From contig CAMNHO010000012.1 in NCBI GenBank assembly GCA_946539765.1, positions 1 through 64,000 on the forward strand: a DNA stretch of 64,000 nt, given 5' to 3'. Origin of the DNA: UBA4312 sp002394635 (lineage in GTDB: Bacteria > Bacillota_I > Bacilli_A > Erysipelotrichales > Erysipelotrichaceae). Below are positions 16,072-25,041 of the stretch, piece by piece (positions within the stretch are counted from its first letter, which is position 1; every line of letters begins with the position of its first letter). The notes below the pieces were generated by a model that saw nothing but the letters and a program-made list of their open reading frames with translations, was not told where the DNA came from and made no database searches. The position numbers were made by a program, and so were the translations under genes.

Positions 16072-17838
16072 ATGGTAAGAGATACAATGAAACAATTAAC
16101 CACAATTTGGACACATCAAGTCATGGAGGATCCGGAACATGCCTGGGATGTCTATCCTCGCCCGATGATGGAACGGGACAGCTTTGTCTGTTTAAACGGT
16201 ACTTGGCAGTATGCCATCACAACAGATAGAAAGGAGCCGAAACAATACGATGGACAGATCCTGGTGCCTTTTTCTATGGAAAGTCTGTTGTCCGGTGTGC
16301 AGAGACAGCTCATGCCGGATCAATATTTATGGATGAAGCGAAAGCTTCCTGCATTGGAAAAAGACCAGCGATGGCTTCTTCATTTTGGTGCTGTGGATCA
16401 GTATTGTGAAGTATGGATCAACGGACAGAAGCTGGGAAGCCATAGAGGAGGTTATTTGCCTTTTACCTTTGATGTGACCGATCGGTTGGACAATGCGAAC
16501 GAGATGGTTGTGATGATACGGGATGAAAGTGATCAGTCGTATCACAGCCGGGGCAAGCAGCGTTTAAAAAGAGGAGGTATGTGGTATACGGCCCAAAGCG
16601 GGATCTGGCAGACAGTCTGGATGGAAAAGGTGCCATCGACATATATCACAGATATTCGTCTGACTCCTCATTTTGATCGACGACAGCTGGAGGTCGTGGT
16701 CCACACCAACAAAAACCCAAAGGAAGCAGTACAGATCCACTTGGAAGGCAGAACCGTTCACGCTTTATCGGATCTGCCGGTATGGATCGATATCCGTACG
16801 ATGCATGCGTGGAGCCCGGAAGATCCATGGCTGTATCCACTGGAGATTGATTGTCATAACGATCATATAAAAAGTTATTTCGCGATGCGAAAAATAGAAG
16901 TCCGCAAGGATAAAAAAGGCATCCTGCGCTTGTTTCTCAATAATCGTCCTTACTTTCAGAAGGGTGTCCTGGATCAGGGGTACTGGCCAGATGGACTGTA
17001 TACGGCTCCTTGTGATCAGGCGATGATCTTCGATATTGAAAAAATGAAACATCTGGGTTTTAATATGATACGAAAACACGTCAAAATTGAACCACAACGA
17101 TGGTATTATCACTGCGACCGGCTCGGCATGCTGGTATGGCAGGATATGGTCAATGGAGGACGTCCGTATAAATTCTGGCATGTAGGGGTGGCCGGGAATG
17201 TGCTGTCGGTATTGCACCGGACACAAAACGATCATGCATATCGGCGTTTTGGCCGTCTGGAAAAAGACAGCCGCCGAGAATACATACAGGAAATGAAAAA
17301 GACGATCCACACCCTGTATAACCATCCTTCCATCGTGACCTGGGTCTTGTTTAATGAAGGATGGGGGCAGTTCGACGCCAAAGAAGTATATAAGAAAGCT
17401 TATCGGTGCGATCCCACCCGTACTTTTGATGTAACCAGCGGATGGTTTGATCAGTCTGTCGGTGATTTTGTCAGCATTCACAATTATTTTGTACCTCTTC
17501 ATATACAGCCACGGAAACGAGTCGTCGTTCTCAGTGAATATGGCGGGTATGCATGGCATACAGACCACAGTCAGTTTACCAAAGAGTATGGATATAAAAA
17601 GTTCTCATCCTGTGAACAGTTAAGCAAAGGATATCAAAAACTGATAGAAAAGGAAATTCTTCCCAATATACCCAAAGGATTGTCAGCCACTGTCTATACG
17701 CAGATTTCGGATGTGGAAGAAGAGGTCAACGGCATCTATACCTATGACCGGAAGCTGTTAAAGGTGGAAAAAGAGATCTTGATTGCCTGTCATAAGAAGA
17801 TGACACTGGAGGAAGAAGATGCAGAAACCAATCAATAA
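16072..17838 (+). CDS. Glycoside hydrolase family 2 protein, cytoplasmic
   Basis: A 588-residue GH2 enzyme without signal peptide. The N-terminal sugar-binding jelly roll carries WINGQKLGSHRGGYLPF (about 122-140), followed by an immunoglobulin-like domain and a TIM barrel. The acid/base is Glu429 in FNEGW and the nucleophile Glu489 in SEYGG. The family includes beta-galactosidases, beta-mannosidases and beta-glucuronidases; the neighbouring GH26 gene favours beta-mannosidase (inference). ATG 16072 and ATG 16087 are both possible, as neither has a strong ribosome site. The next gene starts 20 bases before its stop. Confidence 0.85.
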   Translation: MVRDTMKQLTTIWTHQVMEDPEHAWDVYPRPMMERDSFVCLNGTWQYAITTDRKEPKQYDGQILVPFSMESLLSGVQRQLMPDQYLWMKRKLPALEKDQRWLLHFGAVDQYCEVWINGQKLGSHRGGYLPFTFDVTDRLDNANEMVVMIRDESDQSYHSRGKQRLKRGGMWYTAQSGIWQTVWMEKVPSTYITDIRLTPHFDRRQLEVVVHTNKNPKEAVQIHLEGRTVHALSDLPVWIDIRTMHAWSPEDPWLYPLEIDCHNDHIKSYFAMRKIEVRKDKKGILRLFLNNRPYFQKGVLDQGYWPDGLYTAPCDQAMIFDIEKMKHLGFNMIRKHVKIEPQRWYYHCDRLGMLVWQDMVNGGRPYKFWHVGVAGNVLSVLHRTQNDHAYRRFGRLEKDSRREYIQEMKKTIHTLYNHPSIVTWVLFNEGWGQFDAKEVYKKAYRCDPTRTFDVTSGWFDQSVGDFVSIHNYFVPLHIQPRKRVVVLSEYGGYAWHTDHSQFTKEYGYKKFSSCEQLSKGYQKLIEKEILPNIPKGLSATVYTQISDVEEEVNGIYTYDRKLLKVEKEILIACHKKMTLEEEDAETNQ

Positions 17839-18781
17839 AAATGCGACGGATCCGGCTTGCCAGCTGCTGCAAAGACTGTGCACGGTTGCCGGAAAAAAGA
17901 TCATCACCGGGCAGCATACCCAGACTGTGGCGATGGAAGAAATCGGCTACATTTTTGAAAAGACAGGCCAAAAACCTTTATTGAGAGGGTTTGAACTGTT
18001 ATCCTATTCGCCGAACATCAATGAAAAGGATGCGGGACAGGCTTGTCTGAAAGAAGTATATGAAAACCACCATACCCTGGAACAGGCATTGAAATGGGCT
18101 CTGGATACACAAGGGATCGTGACGATGACATTCCATTGGTTTTCACCAATCGGAGGCCGGGATAAAAGCTTTTATACGGAAAACACCGATTTCGACCCTT
18201 CAAAGATCCTGGAGCCCGACACCCCGGAAAGAAAGGCGTTCTTTCATGATATGGACGTAATCGCCAGGCATCTTCGTACTTTTCAACAGGCGGGGATACC
18301 GATTTTATGGCGACCGTTTCATGAAGCGGAAGGAGCCTGGTTCTGGTGGGGATCCAAAGGACCGGAAGTAGCCAGAGAACTGTACAAGCTGATGGTCCGT
18401 TATTATATCGATGTACATCATCTGGATCATTTACTATGGGTGTGGAACTGTCCTCTCAAAGAAGGATACCCCGGGGATGACTATGTGGATGTCATCAGCC
18501 GGGATGTGTATGCATCGATTGGCAAGGTGACCGATTATAAAGAAGAATATGACGAGCTGATCCGGAATACCACCAGTCAAAAGGTGGCGGCCTTAGCAGA
18601 GGTCGGCATTCTACCGGATATTGAATTTTTGGAACAAAGCCATGTGCCATGGGCATACTACATGACATGGTCCAAGGCATTCTGTATTGGAGAAGCCTAC
18701 AATACAGAGAAGCATTTAACAAAAATGTATGGAAGTACGTATTCTATCAAGGAGGGACATTATGAAATTCGGACATTTTGA
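17819..18781 (+). CDS. Glycoside hydrolase family 26 (beta-mannanase type), cytoplasmic
   Basis: A 320-residue GH26 enzyme. WRPFHEAEGAWFWWG has the acid/base Glu169 preceded by His168, and ALAEVG has the nucleophile Glu261, the standard GH26 pair. No signal peptide or carbohydrate-binding module is present, so it acts on imported oligosaccharides and not on polymer. Likely substrate: manno- or glucomanno-oligosaccharides. GGAGGAAG precedes ATG 17819, which overlaps the GH2 gene by 20 bases; the GH94 gene in turn begins 20 bases before its own stop. Confidence 0.9.
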   Translation: MQKPINKNATDPACQLLQRLCTVAGKKIITGQHTQTVAMEEIGYIFEKTGQKPLLRGFELLSYSPNINEKDAGQACLKEVYENHHTLEQALKWALDTQGIVTMTFHWFSPIGGRDKSFYTENTDFDPSKILEPDTPERKAFFHDMDVIARHLRTFQQAGIPILWRPFHEAEGAWFWWGSKGPEVARELYKLMVRYYIDVHHLDHLLWVWNCPLKEGYPGDDYVDVISRDVYASIGKVTDYKEEYDELIRNTTSQKVAALAEVGILPDIEFLEQSHVPWAYYMTWSKAFCIGEAYNTEKHLTKMYGSTYSIKEGHYEIRTF

Positions 18782-21140
18782 TTTAGAGAACAAGGAGTAT
18801 GTGATCACAAGACCGGATACGCCGGCTCCATGGGTCAACTATTTGGGGTCTCCGGAATACGGAGCTATCATCTCCAACAATGCAGCGGGTTACAGCTTTG
18901 TGAAATCGGGGGCCAGTGGACGTTTGACACGCTTCCGGTTTAATTCGGAGATGGCATTGCCGGGCCGTTATATTTATATAAGAGATAACCAGGCCAACGA
19001 TTTCTGGTCCAATTCCTGGCAGCCGACCGCTAAATCACCCGATGTATTTAAAAGCGAATGCCGTCATGGAACTGCATATACGGTAATCTCTAGTATCTAT
19101 ACGGATATTCATTGTGAAACAACGTATTATGTCCCTTTAAATCAAAGCTATGAAGTCTGGCATACACAGATCACCAACCAGGATACAAAGCCTAGAGATT
19201 TATCTGTTTTCGGGTTTATGGAATTCACCAACGATCCGCACTATGAACAGGATCAGGTCAATTTACAGTATTCGTTATATATCTCAAATACACACTACGA
19301 GGATAACGTGCTGACCCAGACCATCTGTGAAAATTCTCCGGAAGACTGCCAGAAACGCTTCTTTGCCCTGGCCAATGGTTCTGTGGATGCTTATTGCGGC
19401 GATCTGGATCATTTTTTGGGAACGTATCATACATATGGTGATCCGGTTGCGGTAGCCAATGGAGATCTGGGTAACGCACTGAATACGTGTCTGAATTCAT
19501 GCGGGGCTTTACAGACCAATTGTATGATACAGCCCGGACAAACCATAACCTTGACATATCTTCTGGGACCGGGAAGCTCGCATGCACATGCCCTGGTGGA
19601 TGCATATACGAATTCAAAGAAAGCCGAGCAGGAAATCGACGCATTAAAGACCTACTGGCATACACAGTTAAACCGCTTCCAGGTACATACACCATCAGAT
19701 GCTTTTAATAATATGATCAATGTATGGAATGCCTACCAGTGCTTTATCACGTTTATCTGGTCTAGGGCGGCTTCTTTCCTTTATTGTGGTCTGCGCAACG
19801 GCTATGGATACCGGGATACAGTACAGGATATTCAAGGTATCATTCATCTGAATCCTTCTTTGGCCAAAGAGAAGATCCGTTTTATGTTGTCGGCACAGGT
19901 CAATAATGGGGCCGGCCTGCCTTTGGTCAAATTCCATCACAACGCGGGATCTGAAAACACACCGGATGATCCGGAATATGTCAAGGAGACAGGACATCCA
20001 TCGTATCGGGCCGATGATGCCTTATGGTTGTTTCCTACCATCTGGAAATACATCGGAGAAACCGGCGATCTGGATTTTCTGAAAGAGGAGATCGTCTATG
20101 CCAACGGTGGAACCGATACTGTTTATGAACATATGAAAAAAGCAATCGACTTTTCTTTACATCATTATGGAAGTCATGGGATGCCGGCCGGGTTGTTCGC
20201 GGACTGGAATGACTGCCTGCGCTTAGGTTCCCAGGGGGAATCTACTTTTGTGGCCTTCCAATTGTATTATGCGATGCAGATCATGACTACCTATGCCCGA
20301 AAATTAGACGATGCAGAATATATCGAAACATTGAAAAAGAATCAGCAGGCCTTAGGCCAAGCTCTGGCGTCCTGCTGGGATGATGATCGTTTTATCCGAG
20401 GCATACGGGACAATGGAAAGATCGTCGGTGCCAAACAAGATGCCGAGGCCAATATGTGGCTTAACCCGCAAAGCTGGAGCGTCATCAGCGGGTATGCATC
20501 AAAAGAACAATCAGAAAAAGCGATGGACTGTGTCTACCACCAGCTGAATACACCTTATGGCGCCAAGCTGATGGAACCTCCGTATGTCCACGACTATTTT
20601 GACGGGGCTCTGATGCATATCTACAATCTGGATTGTAAAGAAAACGGTGGCATCTTCTCGCAGTCACAGGGCTGGCTGATCTTAGCCGAAGCTCTGCTGG
20701 GACATGGAGACCGGGCATTCCAATACTTTGAGGAAACCAGTCCGGCGACGATGAATGATCGGGCAGAGATCCGTCGCATGGAGCCTTATGTTCACGGGCA
20801 GTTTACCGAAAGTAAACGTTCGCCGTTTGAAGGTCGTTCGCACAATCACTGGTTGACCGGTACAGCTTCCACCGTGATGGTCGGCTGTGTGGAAGGTATC
20901 TGCGGATTACGTCCGGTTGCCGAGGGCTTGATCATCCAGCCTGCGATTCCTTCCTGTTGGGATGGCTTTACCATGGATAAAGAATTCCGTGGCAAACAGC
21001 TGCTCATTCATGTATCCAATCCGGATCATGTCCAAAGCGGTGTCAAAACATTGATCTTGAATGGAAAGACATTGGATCCATCCGTATTGACCAATGATAT
21101 GTTGGAACAAGACAATATCATTGAAGTCATCATGGGATAA
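18762..21140 (+). CDS. Glycoside hydrolase family 94 phosphorylase (cellobiose-phosphorylase type)
   Basis: A 792-residue enzyme that splits a beta-linked disaccharide or oligosaccharide with phosphate, yielding a sugar 1-phosphate. GH94 features: N-terminal beta-sandwich with YGAIISNNAAGYSF, GYGYRDTVQDIQ at the start of the barrel, and FADWNDCLRLG with the general-acid Asp (around residues 481-484). The length matches cellobiose and chitobiose phosphorylases, not the much longer cyclic-glucan enzymes. The exact sugar is unknown; coupling with GH26 and GH2 suggests beta-gluco/manno-oligosaccharides. ATG 18762 was chosen for its AAGGAGG site. Confidence 0.85.
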   Translation: MKFGHFDLENKEYVITRPDTPAPWVNYLGSPEYGAIISNNAAGYSFVKSGASGRLTRFRFNSEMALPGRYIYIRDNQANDFWSNSWQPTAKSPDVFKSECRHGTAYTVISSIYTDIHCETTYYVPLNQSYEVWHTQITNQDTKPRDLSVFGFMEFTNDPHYEQDQVNLQYSLYISNTHYEDNVLTQTICENSPEDCQKRFFALANGSVDAYCGDLDHFLGTYHTYGDPVAVANGDLGNALNTCLNSCGALQTNCMIQPGQTITLTYLLGPGSSHAHALVDAYTNSKKAEQEIDALKTYWHTQLNRFQVHTPSDAFNNMINVWNAYQCFITFIWSRAASFLYCGLRNGYGYRDTVQDIQGIIHLNPSLAKEKIRFMLSAQVNNGAGLPLVKFHHNAGSENTPDDPEYVKETGHPSYRADDALWLFPTIWKYIGETGDLDFLKEEIVYANGGTDTVYEHMKKAIDFSLHHYGSHGMPAGLFADWNDCLRLGSQGESTFVAFQLYYAMQIMTTYARKLDDAEYIETLKKNQQALGQALASCWDDDRFIRGIRDNGKIVGAKQDAEANMWLNPQSWSVISGYASKEQSEKAMDCVYHQLNTPYGAKLMEPPYVHDYFDGALMHIYNLDCKENGGIFSQSQGWLILAEALLGHGDRAFQYFEETSPATMNDRAEIRRMEPYVHGQFTESKRSPFEGRSHNHWLTGTASTVMVGCVEGICGLRPVAEGLIIQPAIPSCWDGFTMDKEFRGKQLLIHVSNPDHVQSGVKTLILNGKTLDPSVLTNDMLEQDNIIEVIMG

Positions 21141-21142
21141 AG

Positions 21143-21176
21143 AAAAACCATATGAGGTCATTCTCATATGGTTTTT
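21143..21176. terminator. Bidirectional terminator after the GH cassette
   Basis: AAAAACCATATGAG / CTCATATGGTTTTT, a 14-base perfect stem with a six-base loop, between convergent genes. Confidence 0.95.
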
Positions 21177-21976
21177 ATATAGGACGTGATATAACGGGCA
21201 ACCCCATCTTCGTCATTGGTGTAAGAAGTAATGGCATCGGCCATCTCTTTGGTGGATTGGGTTCCGTTTTTCATGCAGACACCATGACCGGCTTCTTTGA
21301 GAAGAGGCTGGTCATTTTCAGCATCTCCAAAGGCCAGAACTGCCTGCCAAGGAATGTGATACTGCCGAAGGATCCATTTCAAGGCATTGCCCTTATCCAC
21401 ACCGGCATGCATAATATCAAACAGCTCCGGCGCGGACGGATAACCGACAAGAGAAGGATCCTGTACACTTTGGTAGCGTTTCTTGACCTTTTCCATATCC
21501 TTCGGATGACAATGGAACACAAACTTTTCAATTTCCTGGCTTTGCAGATAGGCAGGAAGATCGACCACATGGTCGGTTTCGCTGTAATAAGCCGCATTGG
21601 CCTGTGTCCAGTCATTGGAATAAGGGATCATCCGCTCCGGTCCATTCAGTACGAAGAAGACGCCTTCGATATCCTGAAAGGCTTCCATGATCTTCAGGCA
21701 GATGTTTCCATCGATGGTATAAAAGCGTTTCTTTTTTTGTTGGTGGACATCGTAGACCGAATTACCATTGGAACCAATAACGAAATCCACATAGGAAGTG
21801 ATATCCCAGCTTTCCATGGACCGTAGAACGGATTCAACAGCCCTTCCGCTGGCAATGCCGAAAGCGATGTTCCTTTGTTTCAGAGTATCCAGGATGGCAT
21901 AGGAAGCAGGACTAATTTCTTTCCGGTTATTCAGAAAGGTATTGTCCAGATCGACGACAACTAACTGGCAGTCCAT
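21164..21976 (-). CDS. HAD-family (Cof-type) phosphatase
   Basis: A 270-residue IIB HAD hydrolase. Motif I is VVDLDNTFLN (7-16, Asp nucleophile, with Asn in place of the usual Gly), motif II ASGRAVE, motif III Lys in VDKGNALKWI and motif IV FGDAENDQPLL. Likely a sugar-phosphate or cofactor phosphatase. It is not a close copy of the truncated HAD gene at the window start. It is the last gene of a minus-strand group with the LD-carboxypeptidase, which ends one base before its start. Confidence 0.85.
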   Translation of the reverse strand: MDCQLVVVDLDNTFLNNRKEISPASYAILDTLKQRNIAFGIASGRAVESVLRSMESWDITSYVDFVIGSNGNSVYDVHQQKKKRFYTIDGNICLKIMEAFQDIEGVFFVLNGPERMIPYSNDWTQANAAYYSETDHVVDLPAYLQSQEIEKFVFHCHPKDMEKVKKRYQSVQDPSLVGYPSAPELFDIMHAGVDKGNALKWILRQYHIPWQAVLAFGDAENDQPLLKEAGHGVCMKNGTQSTKEMADAITSYTNDEDGVARYITSYIKTI

Positions 21977-21977
21977 A

Positions 21978-22964
21978 CTAATCCCTCAGCTCAAAGCGCA
22001 GTTTGGCTTTATCGTTCTCAAAATCCAGATGCAGGATACTGCCACAGATCATGGTTAGTGAAGGAATTGTGTGTCCTACATCAGCCTGGTACAAAGTTGG
22101 AAGACCCTCCAGCGCCCTTTCAATGGCCTCTTGGTATGTCATTCCGGTTTCACTGGATTCAAATAAGACACGCCCGACGATCACGGCTTTTGTGTGATCA
22201 AACCACCCGGCATAGCGCATTTGGCATAATGTCCGGTAAAAGTTTTCAGCCGACATGCTGAAGTTATCAAAGAACCAGATCTGTCCATCGTTCCGATATC
22301 TTTGCACAAAATCCTTTGCGCCTTCATAGGGGGTCCCGATCAGGTCTTTGAGAACATCGATACAGCCACCGATACAGCGACCGCTGGTATGCAGATTTCC
22401 ATGGGTGCTTTTCCATTGCACCGGGGTGTCGAATTCAATGGTCTCAGCTAAAAAAGTCGGTGTCTTCATATAGTAGTCATAACTGGTCTGCTCCAGCGTC
22501 TTTCCCTGGATGATCTCCAGGTTCTTTTTCATGTATTCCGGTAGGGGATCGATATCATAGCCACCGGCATTCATTCCATAGATCGTTGCCACATCATACA
22601 ATGTCGTATAAGGAAATAACAGGCCGGTCGGATCTGAATGGCCCATTAACCATTTTGGATGATCTTTCATCACGGAAAAATCCGTATACGGAATCATTTC
22701 ATTTAAAAAATCACCACCTGCAGCACACATGACAAAATCCACCTCGTCATCCGCAAATAAAGAGGTCATCTCCTGTCCGCGAACAGGACCAGTATTGCTG
22801 CGGTCATTCTCAATCCGCACAGAGGGGGTTTCTTTGATCTTCCATGTGTGATCCTTCAATACCTGCAAAGAGGTGTCAAAGCTTTCCAGCTTCTTGCCGA
22901 CGCCGGCACTGGGGGCGGCGACACCGATGGTGTCATTAGGCTTTAAAAAAGCAGGATAGTACAT
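21978..22964 (-). CDS. S66-family LD-carboxypeptidase / MccF-like serine peptidase
   Basis: A 328-residue cytoplasmic peptidase. The N-terminal LKPNDTIGVAAPSAG is typical for the family; the nucleophile is Ser in MGHSDPTG, the Glu is in the segment around GRCIGGCIDVL, and the catalytic His is in VGHTIPSL near the C-terminus. LdcA trims the terminal D-Ala from recycled tetrapeptides; MccF cleaves microcin-C-like adenylates. Wall recycling fits the MurNAc operon in this window, but MccF-like detoxification is equally possible. Start ATG 22964 has GAAAGGAGC upstream. Confidence 0.85.
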   Translation of the reverse strand: MYYPAFLKPNDTIGVAAPSAGVGKKLESFDTSLQVLKDHTWKIKETPSVRIENDRSNTGPVRGQEMTSLFADDEVDFVMCAAGGDFLNEMIPYTDFSVMKDHPKWLMGHSDPTGLLFPYTTLYDVATIYGMNAGGYDIDPLPEYMKKNLEIIQGKTLEQTSYDYYMKTPTFLAETIEFDTPVQWKSTHGNLHTSGRCIGGCIDVLKDLIGTPYEGAKDFVQRYRNDGQIWFFDNFSMSAENFYRTLCQMRYAGWFDHTKAVIVGRVLFESSETGMTYQEAIERALEGLPTLYQADVGHTIPSLTMICGSILHLDFENDKAKLRFELRD

Positions 22965-23005
22965 ACGTAAGCTCCTTTCAAACAACACCATTCTAACATG
23001 GAAAC

Positions 23006-23560
23006 TCAGAAAAACAGAAAAGAAACCATAAAGGCAATCAAAAAGGCAAGTATGCCGAAAAGAATATCGTGAACACAATGTCTTTTTAAAGACAGAGAAG
23101 CCCAGATGCTGCAGACCGATAAAAAAACAAAAGGAAGGGCAATCCACCCCCGGATATACAATAACGCAAAGACACAAGGCCCGATGACACTGCAGGCATG
23201 GCCACTAGCCCGAATATGCAGGATCTTATTAAAAACCAACAGGATCACGACCGAAAGAAGGTAAGTGATGTCAATGACCCACAACGAATGGGGCACGTGA
23301 AAGAAATACGCGCATAAGCAGTTCAGAGAATAACCGATGACACTCAATACAAAGGCTGTGTTTCTTTGTTGCTCACGGGTTTTCTTGCCAAGATAAGCCA
23401 GCGCCGGAAAAGCGCCTAACCAGAATACAGTCAAGCCCCATAGCCGTAGATCATGAGCGAAATAGACGGGATGGGTAAGATAGATGACAGTCAGGATCAT
23501 AGTCACAAGAATAGGCGGGACTGTCAGGATGCGTATAATTTTAGCAAGGATGGTCTTCAT
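23006..23560 (-). CDS. PAP2-like membrane protein
   Basis: A 184-residue protein with about six membrane helices. ASGHA (about residue 120) and LKRHCVHDILFG (about 158-169) match the second and third motifs of type-2 phosphatidic-acid phosphatases (SGH and RxxxxHxxxD). The first motif (KxxxxxxRP) is poor, so activity on lipid phosphates such as undecaprenyl pyrophosphate is possible but uncertain. The ATG has AAGG seven bases upstream. It is followed in the same direction by the LD-carboxypeptidase gene 41 bases away. Confidence 0.65.
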   Translation of the reverse strand: MKTILAKIIRILTVPPILVTMILTVIYLTHPVYFAHDLRLWGLTVFWLGAFPALAYLGKKTREQQRNTAFVLSVIGYSLNCLCAYFFHVPHSLWVIDITYLLSVVILLVFNKILHIRASGHACSVIGPCVFALLYIRGWIALPFVFLSVCSIWASLSLKRHCVHDILFGILAFLIAFMVSFLFF

Positions 23561-23639
23561 AGTATACCTTCTATAGGATATTTATAAAATATAATTAAAA
23601 CCATGTCAAGTGGTTATTAAAACTAGATATATTCATGGT

Positions 23640-23668
23640 TTGAACTTATAGATAGATTTATATATAAT
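23640..23668 (+). promoter_or_regulatory. Promoter of the SPFH / zinc-ribbon / TPM operon
   Basis: TTGAAC (23640-23645), 17 bases, TATAAT (23663-23668). A leader of about 60 bases precedes ATG 23737, which has an AGGAGG site. Confidence 0.8.
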
Positions 23669-23736
23669 TTAAGAAGAGATGGTATACATAATTATAATAT
23701 TTTATCTCATATGAATAATACAGACAGGAGGTACTT

Positions 23737-25011
23737 ATGGGATTAATTCAAGCAGGACTCGGCAGTATCAATGGTGTACTGGCAGATCAATGGAAAGAGT
23801 TTTTTGTATGTGAATCGATGAGTGCCGATACGTTGGTTGTAAAAGGAACCAAACGAATCGGAAACCGTTCATCCAATCGTTATGGCAGTGATAATGTCAT
23901 CACGCAGGGATCTGGTATCGTCGTTGCAGACGGACAGTGTATGATTATTGTTGATCAGGGAAAAGTTGTGGAAGTATGTGCGGAACCTGGTCAGTTTACG
24001 TATGATGCCTCGACATCACCGAGTATTTTTACAGGGAATCTTGGTGACAGCATTAAAGAAACATTCAAGGAGATCGGGAAACGGTTTACTTTTGGCGGAG
24101 ATACCGGAAAAGACCAGAGAGTCTATTATTTTAATACCAAAGAGATTATCAATAATGCCTTTGCGTTGAAGGAACCGGCCCCATTCCGTGTAGTGGATGA
24201 AAACATCGGTCTGGATATCGACGTATCCTTAACATGTGATGGTTTGTATTCCTATCGTATTACCGATCCGATCCTTTTCTATACCAATGTTTGTGGGAAT
24301 ATTTCCGGAAGCTATACACGTTCCCAGATCGATTCTCAGCTGGACAATGAATTCATCAGTGCGCTGCAGCCTTCCTTTGCCAAGCTGTCCGCACAGGGTA
24401 TACGCCCAAGTGCTTTACCGGGGCATACAGAGGAACTCGCAAAAGCGATGAATGAAACATTGACGGATAAATGGAGCAAATTACGAGGCATCTCTGTTGT
24501 ATCGGTGGCCGTAAGTACGGTAAATATTCCAAAGGAAGATGCCGATATGATCAAAGCAGCCCAGAGAGCGGCTATCAACCGTGATCCGAATATGGCGGCT
24601 GCTCAACTGGCTGGTGCTCAGGCGGATGCGATGCGGGAAGCGGCCAAGAATCCAAATGGAGCTATGACCGGATTCATGGGAATGAATATGGCCGGTGCAG
24701 CCGGTGGTATGAATGCCAATGCCCTCTTTGAAATGGGGGCCAAACAGCCAAAACCTCCGATTCCGAAGGCGAATACGTGGACATGCAGCTGTGGTGCAAA
24801 AAATACGGGAAAATTCTGCATGGAGTGTGGAAAGCCGAAACCAGTCGATAACAGTTGGACATGCAGCTGTGGTACCACAAATACGGGTAAATTCTGTACT
24901 GAGTGCGGAAAACCGAAGCCGGCAAGCCAGTGTTCGAACTGTGGATGGCAGCCGGAAGCGGGACAACCGATGCCGAAATTCTGCCCGGAATGCGGAAGTC
25001 CTTTAAAGTAA
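23737..25011 (+). CDS. SPFH-domain protein with C-terminal zinc ribbons (YdjI-like)
   Basis: A 424-residue protein. Residues about 30-290 form an SPFH/virion-core-like domain as in Bacillus YdjI, ending in a helical SPFH tail (KAAQRAAINRDPNMAAAQ). After a Gly/Ala/Met-rich linker come two nearly identical WTCSCG...GKFCxECGKPKP zinc ribbons and a third CSNCG...FCPECGSP ribbon. In Bacillus, YdjG-YdjH-YdjI recruit PspA to the membrane during envelope stress (established for that species). Here the SPFH gene comes first, and no pspA is seen in the window. It is the first gene of a three-gene operon. Confidence 0.85.
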   Translation: MGLIQAGLGSINGVLADQWKEFFVCESMSADTLVVKGTKRIGNRSSNRYGSDNVITQGSGIVVADGQCMIIVDQGKVVEVCAEPGQFTYDASTSPSIFTGNLGDSIKETFKEIGKRFTFGGDTGKDQRVYYFNTKEIINNAFALKEPAPFRVVDENIGLDIDVSLTCDGLYSYRITDPILFYTNVCGNISGSYTRSQIDSQLDNEFISALQPSFAKLSAQGIRPSALPGHTEELAKAMNETLTDKWSKLRGISVVSVAVSTVNIPKEDADMIKAAQRAAINRDPNMAAAQLAGAQADAMREAAKNPNGAMTGFMGMNMAGAAGGMNANALFEMGAKQPKPPIPKANTWTCSCGAKNTGKFCMECGKPKPVDNSWTCSCGTTNTGKFCTECGKPKPASQCSNCGWQPEAGQPMPKFCPECGSPLK

Positions 25012-25041
25012 GACTTTTATTCCTTGCATGGAGGTGAAGAT

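Noticed and set aside
16765..17568. 267-codon frame antisense to the GH2 gene
   Set aside because: The GH2 reading has catalytic motifs; this one has none.
21152..21826. 224-codon frame antisense to the HAD gene
   Set aside because: Mirror of the real HAD gene, which has all four motifs; no start signal.
24481..24966. 161-codon Cys-rich frame antisense to the SPFH gene
   Set aside because: Mirror of the zinc-ribbon codons on the other strand; no start signal.
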